Of a stretch of DNA of 64,000 nucleotides, positions 63,043 through 64,000 are shown piece by piece. Origin of the DNA: Saccharothrix australiensis (lineage in GTDB: Bacteria; Actinomycetota; Actinomycetes; Mycobacteriales; Pseudonocardiaceae); contig NZ_RBXO01000001.1 in assembly GCF_003634935.1 (NCBI RefSeq), positions 3,745,501 through 3,809,500 on the forward strand. Reading direction: 5' to 3'. A program made the position numbers and the translations under genes. Positions within the stretch are counted from its first letter, which is position 1, and the number at the start of each line of letters is the position of its first letter. A model generated the notes under the pieces. The model was not told where the DNA came from. It ran no database searches and worked only from the letters and a program-made list of their open reading frames with translations.

Positions 63043-64000
63043 ATGTCGTCCCACCTCTCGCCCGCTGTCGCGCGCGCGGCGCACGTCCGCCTGTCCGGCG
63101 TCCACCTCTCCTTCGGCGGGCGGCCCGTGCTCACGGGGGTCGACCTCGTCGCCGCCGCCGGTGACCGGGTCGCCGTCGTCGGCGAGAACGGCCGCGGCAA
63201 GACCACCCTGCTCCGGGTCCTCGCCGGCGACCTGCCCGCCGACCGCGGCGACGTGCACCGCGCGGGCTCGGTCGGCGTCGCCGACCAGCAGATCCCGCTC
63301 GGCGCGACGGACACCGTCGGCGCCCTGATCGACCTCGAACTGGCCGCCGTGCGCGACGCGCTGGCCCGCCTGGCGGACGCCGCCGACGCGCTCGCCGCCG
63401 GACGCCCCGGCGCGGACGACGCCTACGCCGCCGCGCTCGCGGACGCCGAGGCGCTGGACGCGTGGGACGCCGACCGGCGCGTGGAGGTCTCGCTGGCCGC
63501 GCTGAACGCCGTGGCCGACCGCACCCGCCCGCTCGGCACGCTCTCGGTCGGGCAGCGGCACCGGGTGCGGCTGGCCTGCCTGCTCGGGGCCGGGCACCCC
63601 GTGCTGCTGCTGGACGAGCCGACCAACCACCTCGACGCGACCGGCCTCGACCACCTCACCGAGCGGCTGCGCGCCCACCCCGGCGTGGTCGTGCTGGTCA
63701 GCCACGACCGGGCGCTGCTCGCCGACGTGGCCACCTCGGTGCTCGACCTCGACCCGTCCAGCGACGGCAGGCCGCGGGTGTACGGCGGCGGCTACGCCGG
63801 CTACGTCGAGGGCCGCCGGGCCGAGCGCGCGCGGTGGGAGGCGCTGCACGCCGACCAGGTCGCCGAGCGGCAGCGGCTCGCCGACGACCTGTCGGCGGCG
63901 CGGAACCGGCTGCGGGACAACTGGCGGCCCGACAAGGGCCACGGCAAGCACACCCGCGCGACCCGCGCGCCCGCCCTGGTCCGGGCCGTGCACCGGCGGC
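63043..64000 (+). CDS. ABC-F ATPase, antibiotic ribosome-protection type (3' end outside window)
   Basis: The first 319 codons of a cytoplasmic ABC-F protein, cut off by the window end. Walker A is [16 protein letters not shown] (about residue 46), the signature is [16 protein letters not shown] (about 168-183; LSVGQ in place of LSGGQ) and Walker B is [12 protein letters not shown] (about 188). [20 protein letters not shown] and the following basic helices begin the interdomain linker that reaches the peptidyl-transferase centre. ABC-F proteins of this type free ribosomes from macrolides, lincosamides or streptogramins. GGAGG lies 9 bases before the ATG. The leader peptide and hairpin upstream suggest drug-inducible expression. 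Confidence 0.85.
   Translation, partial: MSSHLSPAVARAAHVRLSGVHLSFGGRPVLTGVDLVAAAGDRVAVVGENGRGKTTLLRVLAGDLPADRGDVHRAGSVGVADQQIPLGATDTVGALIDLELAAVRDALARLADAADALAAGRPGADDAYAAALADAEALDAWDADRRVEVSLAALNAVADRTRPLGTLSVGQRHRVRLACLLGAGHPVLLLDEPTNHLDATGLDHLTERLRAHPGVVVLVSHDRALLADVATSVLDLDPSSDGRPRVYGGGYAGYVEGRRAERARWEALHADQVAERQRLADDLSAARNRLRDNWRPDKGHGKHTRATRAPALVRAVHRR

Overview
High-GC DNA (about 73-75% G+C by eye, strong third-position GC bias, many GTG starts, GTGA/ATGA start-stop overlaps, leaderless promoters) from an actinomycete. Gene content (SARP/AfsR, LAL and StrR regulators, an MptB-type mannosyltransferase, ClpC, MbtH, NRPS) fits a Pseudonocardiales-like genus such as Saccharothrix, Lentzea or Actinosynnema. 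The genus is an inference. No rRNA, tRNA, insertion sequence or CRISPR array was seen.

Left flank (1-23.6 kb). It holds a three-gene GT-C mannosyltransferase operon, a LAL/LuxR regulator, a decayed SRPBCC gene, a small membrane protein, a TetR regulator divergent from an MGT-type glycosyltransferase with two overlapping leaderless promoters, and a ClpC-like unfoldase. These are followed by a secreted protein, an AAC(3)-family acetyltransferase, a LuxR relic, a prolyl aminopeptidase and an AfsR-type regulator. Next is a translationally coupled cassette of a short membrane/secreted peptide, SdpA and SdpB, and then a StrR-family activator.

Core (about 22.6-56.2 kb): a non-ribosomal peptide biosynthetic cluster that I do not recognise as a known one. 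Four transcription blocks surround a two-module NRPS. (1) Minus strand: amidinotransferase, HpgT-like transaminase, P450, [2Fe-2S] ferredoxin, ferredoxin reductase. (2) Minus strand: flavin monooxygenase, KtzI-like ornithine N-hydroxylase, KtzT/PaiB-like piperazate synthase, tryptophan-dioxygenase-like protein; a true tryptophan 2,3-dioxygenase lies beside them on the plus strand. (3) Plus strand: MbtH, gamma-glutamyltransferase, heterodimeric ABC exporter, NRPS (A-T-C-A[FkbM methyltransferase]-T-TE). (4) Minus strand: two luciferase-like monooxygenases, PGM1-like ATP-grasp ligase, B12-radical SAM enzyme; divergently, a D-Ala-D-Ala-ligase-like ATP-grasp enzyme and an O-carbamoyltransferase.

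The parts fit together as follows. KtzI- and KtzT-like enzymes would make piperazic acid. The first A domain has a proline-like code, and the second has a clear serine code with an embedded FkbM methyltransferase, as recalled for O-methylserine formation in kutzneride KtzH. This predicts a piperazyl-(O-methyl)seryl core. It would be extended by two ATP-grasp ligases (perhaps with a guanidino acid from the amidinotransferase), oxidised, methylated and carbamoylated, then exported. Two near-perfect StrR-type operators (9 bp - N11 - 9 bp) lie at 34759-34787 and 50433-50461, in front of the main blocks, which links the cluster to the StrR protein at 22579.

Right flank (56.4-64 kb): an NmrA-family reductase divergent from a TetR regulator with palindromic operators, an IRED/6PGDH-type oxidoreductase, a second AfsR/SARP-type ATPase regulator, two gene relics, and a truncated ABC-F gene preceded by a seven-codon leader peptide and a hairpin typical of ribosome-mediated attenuation.
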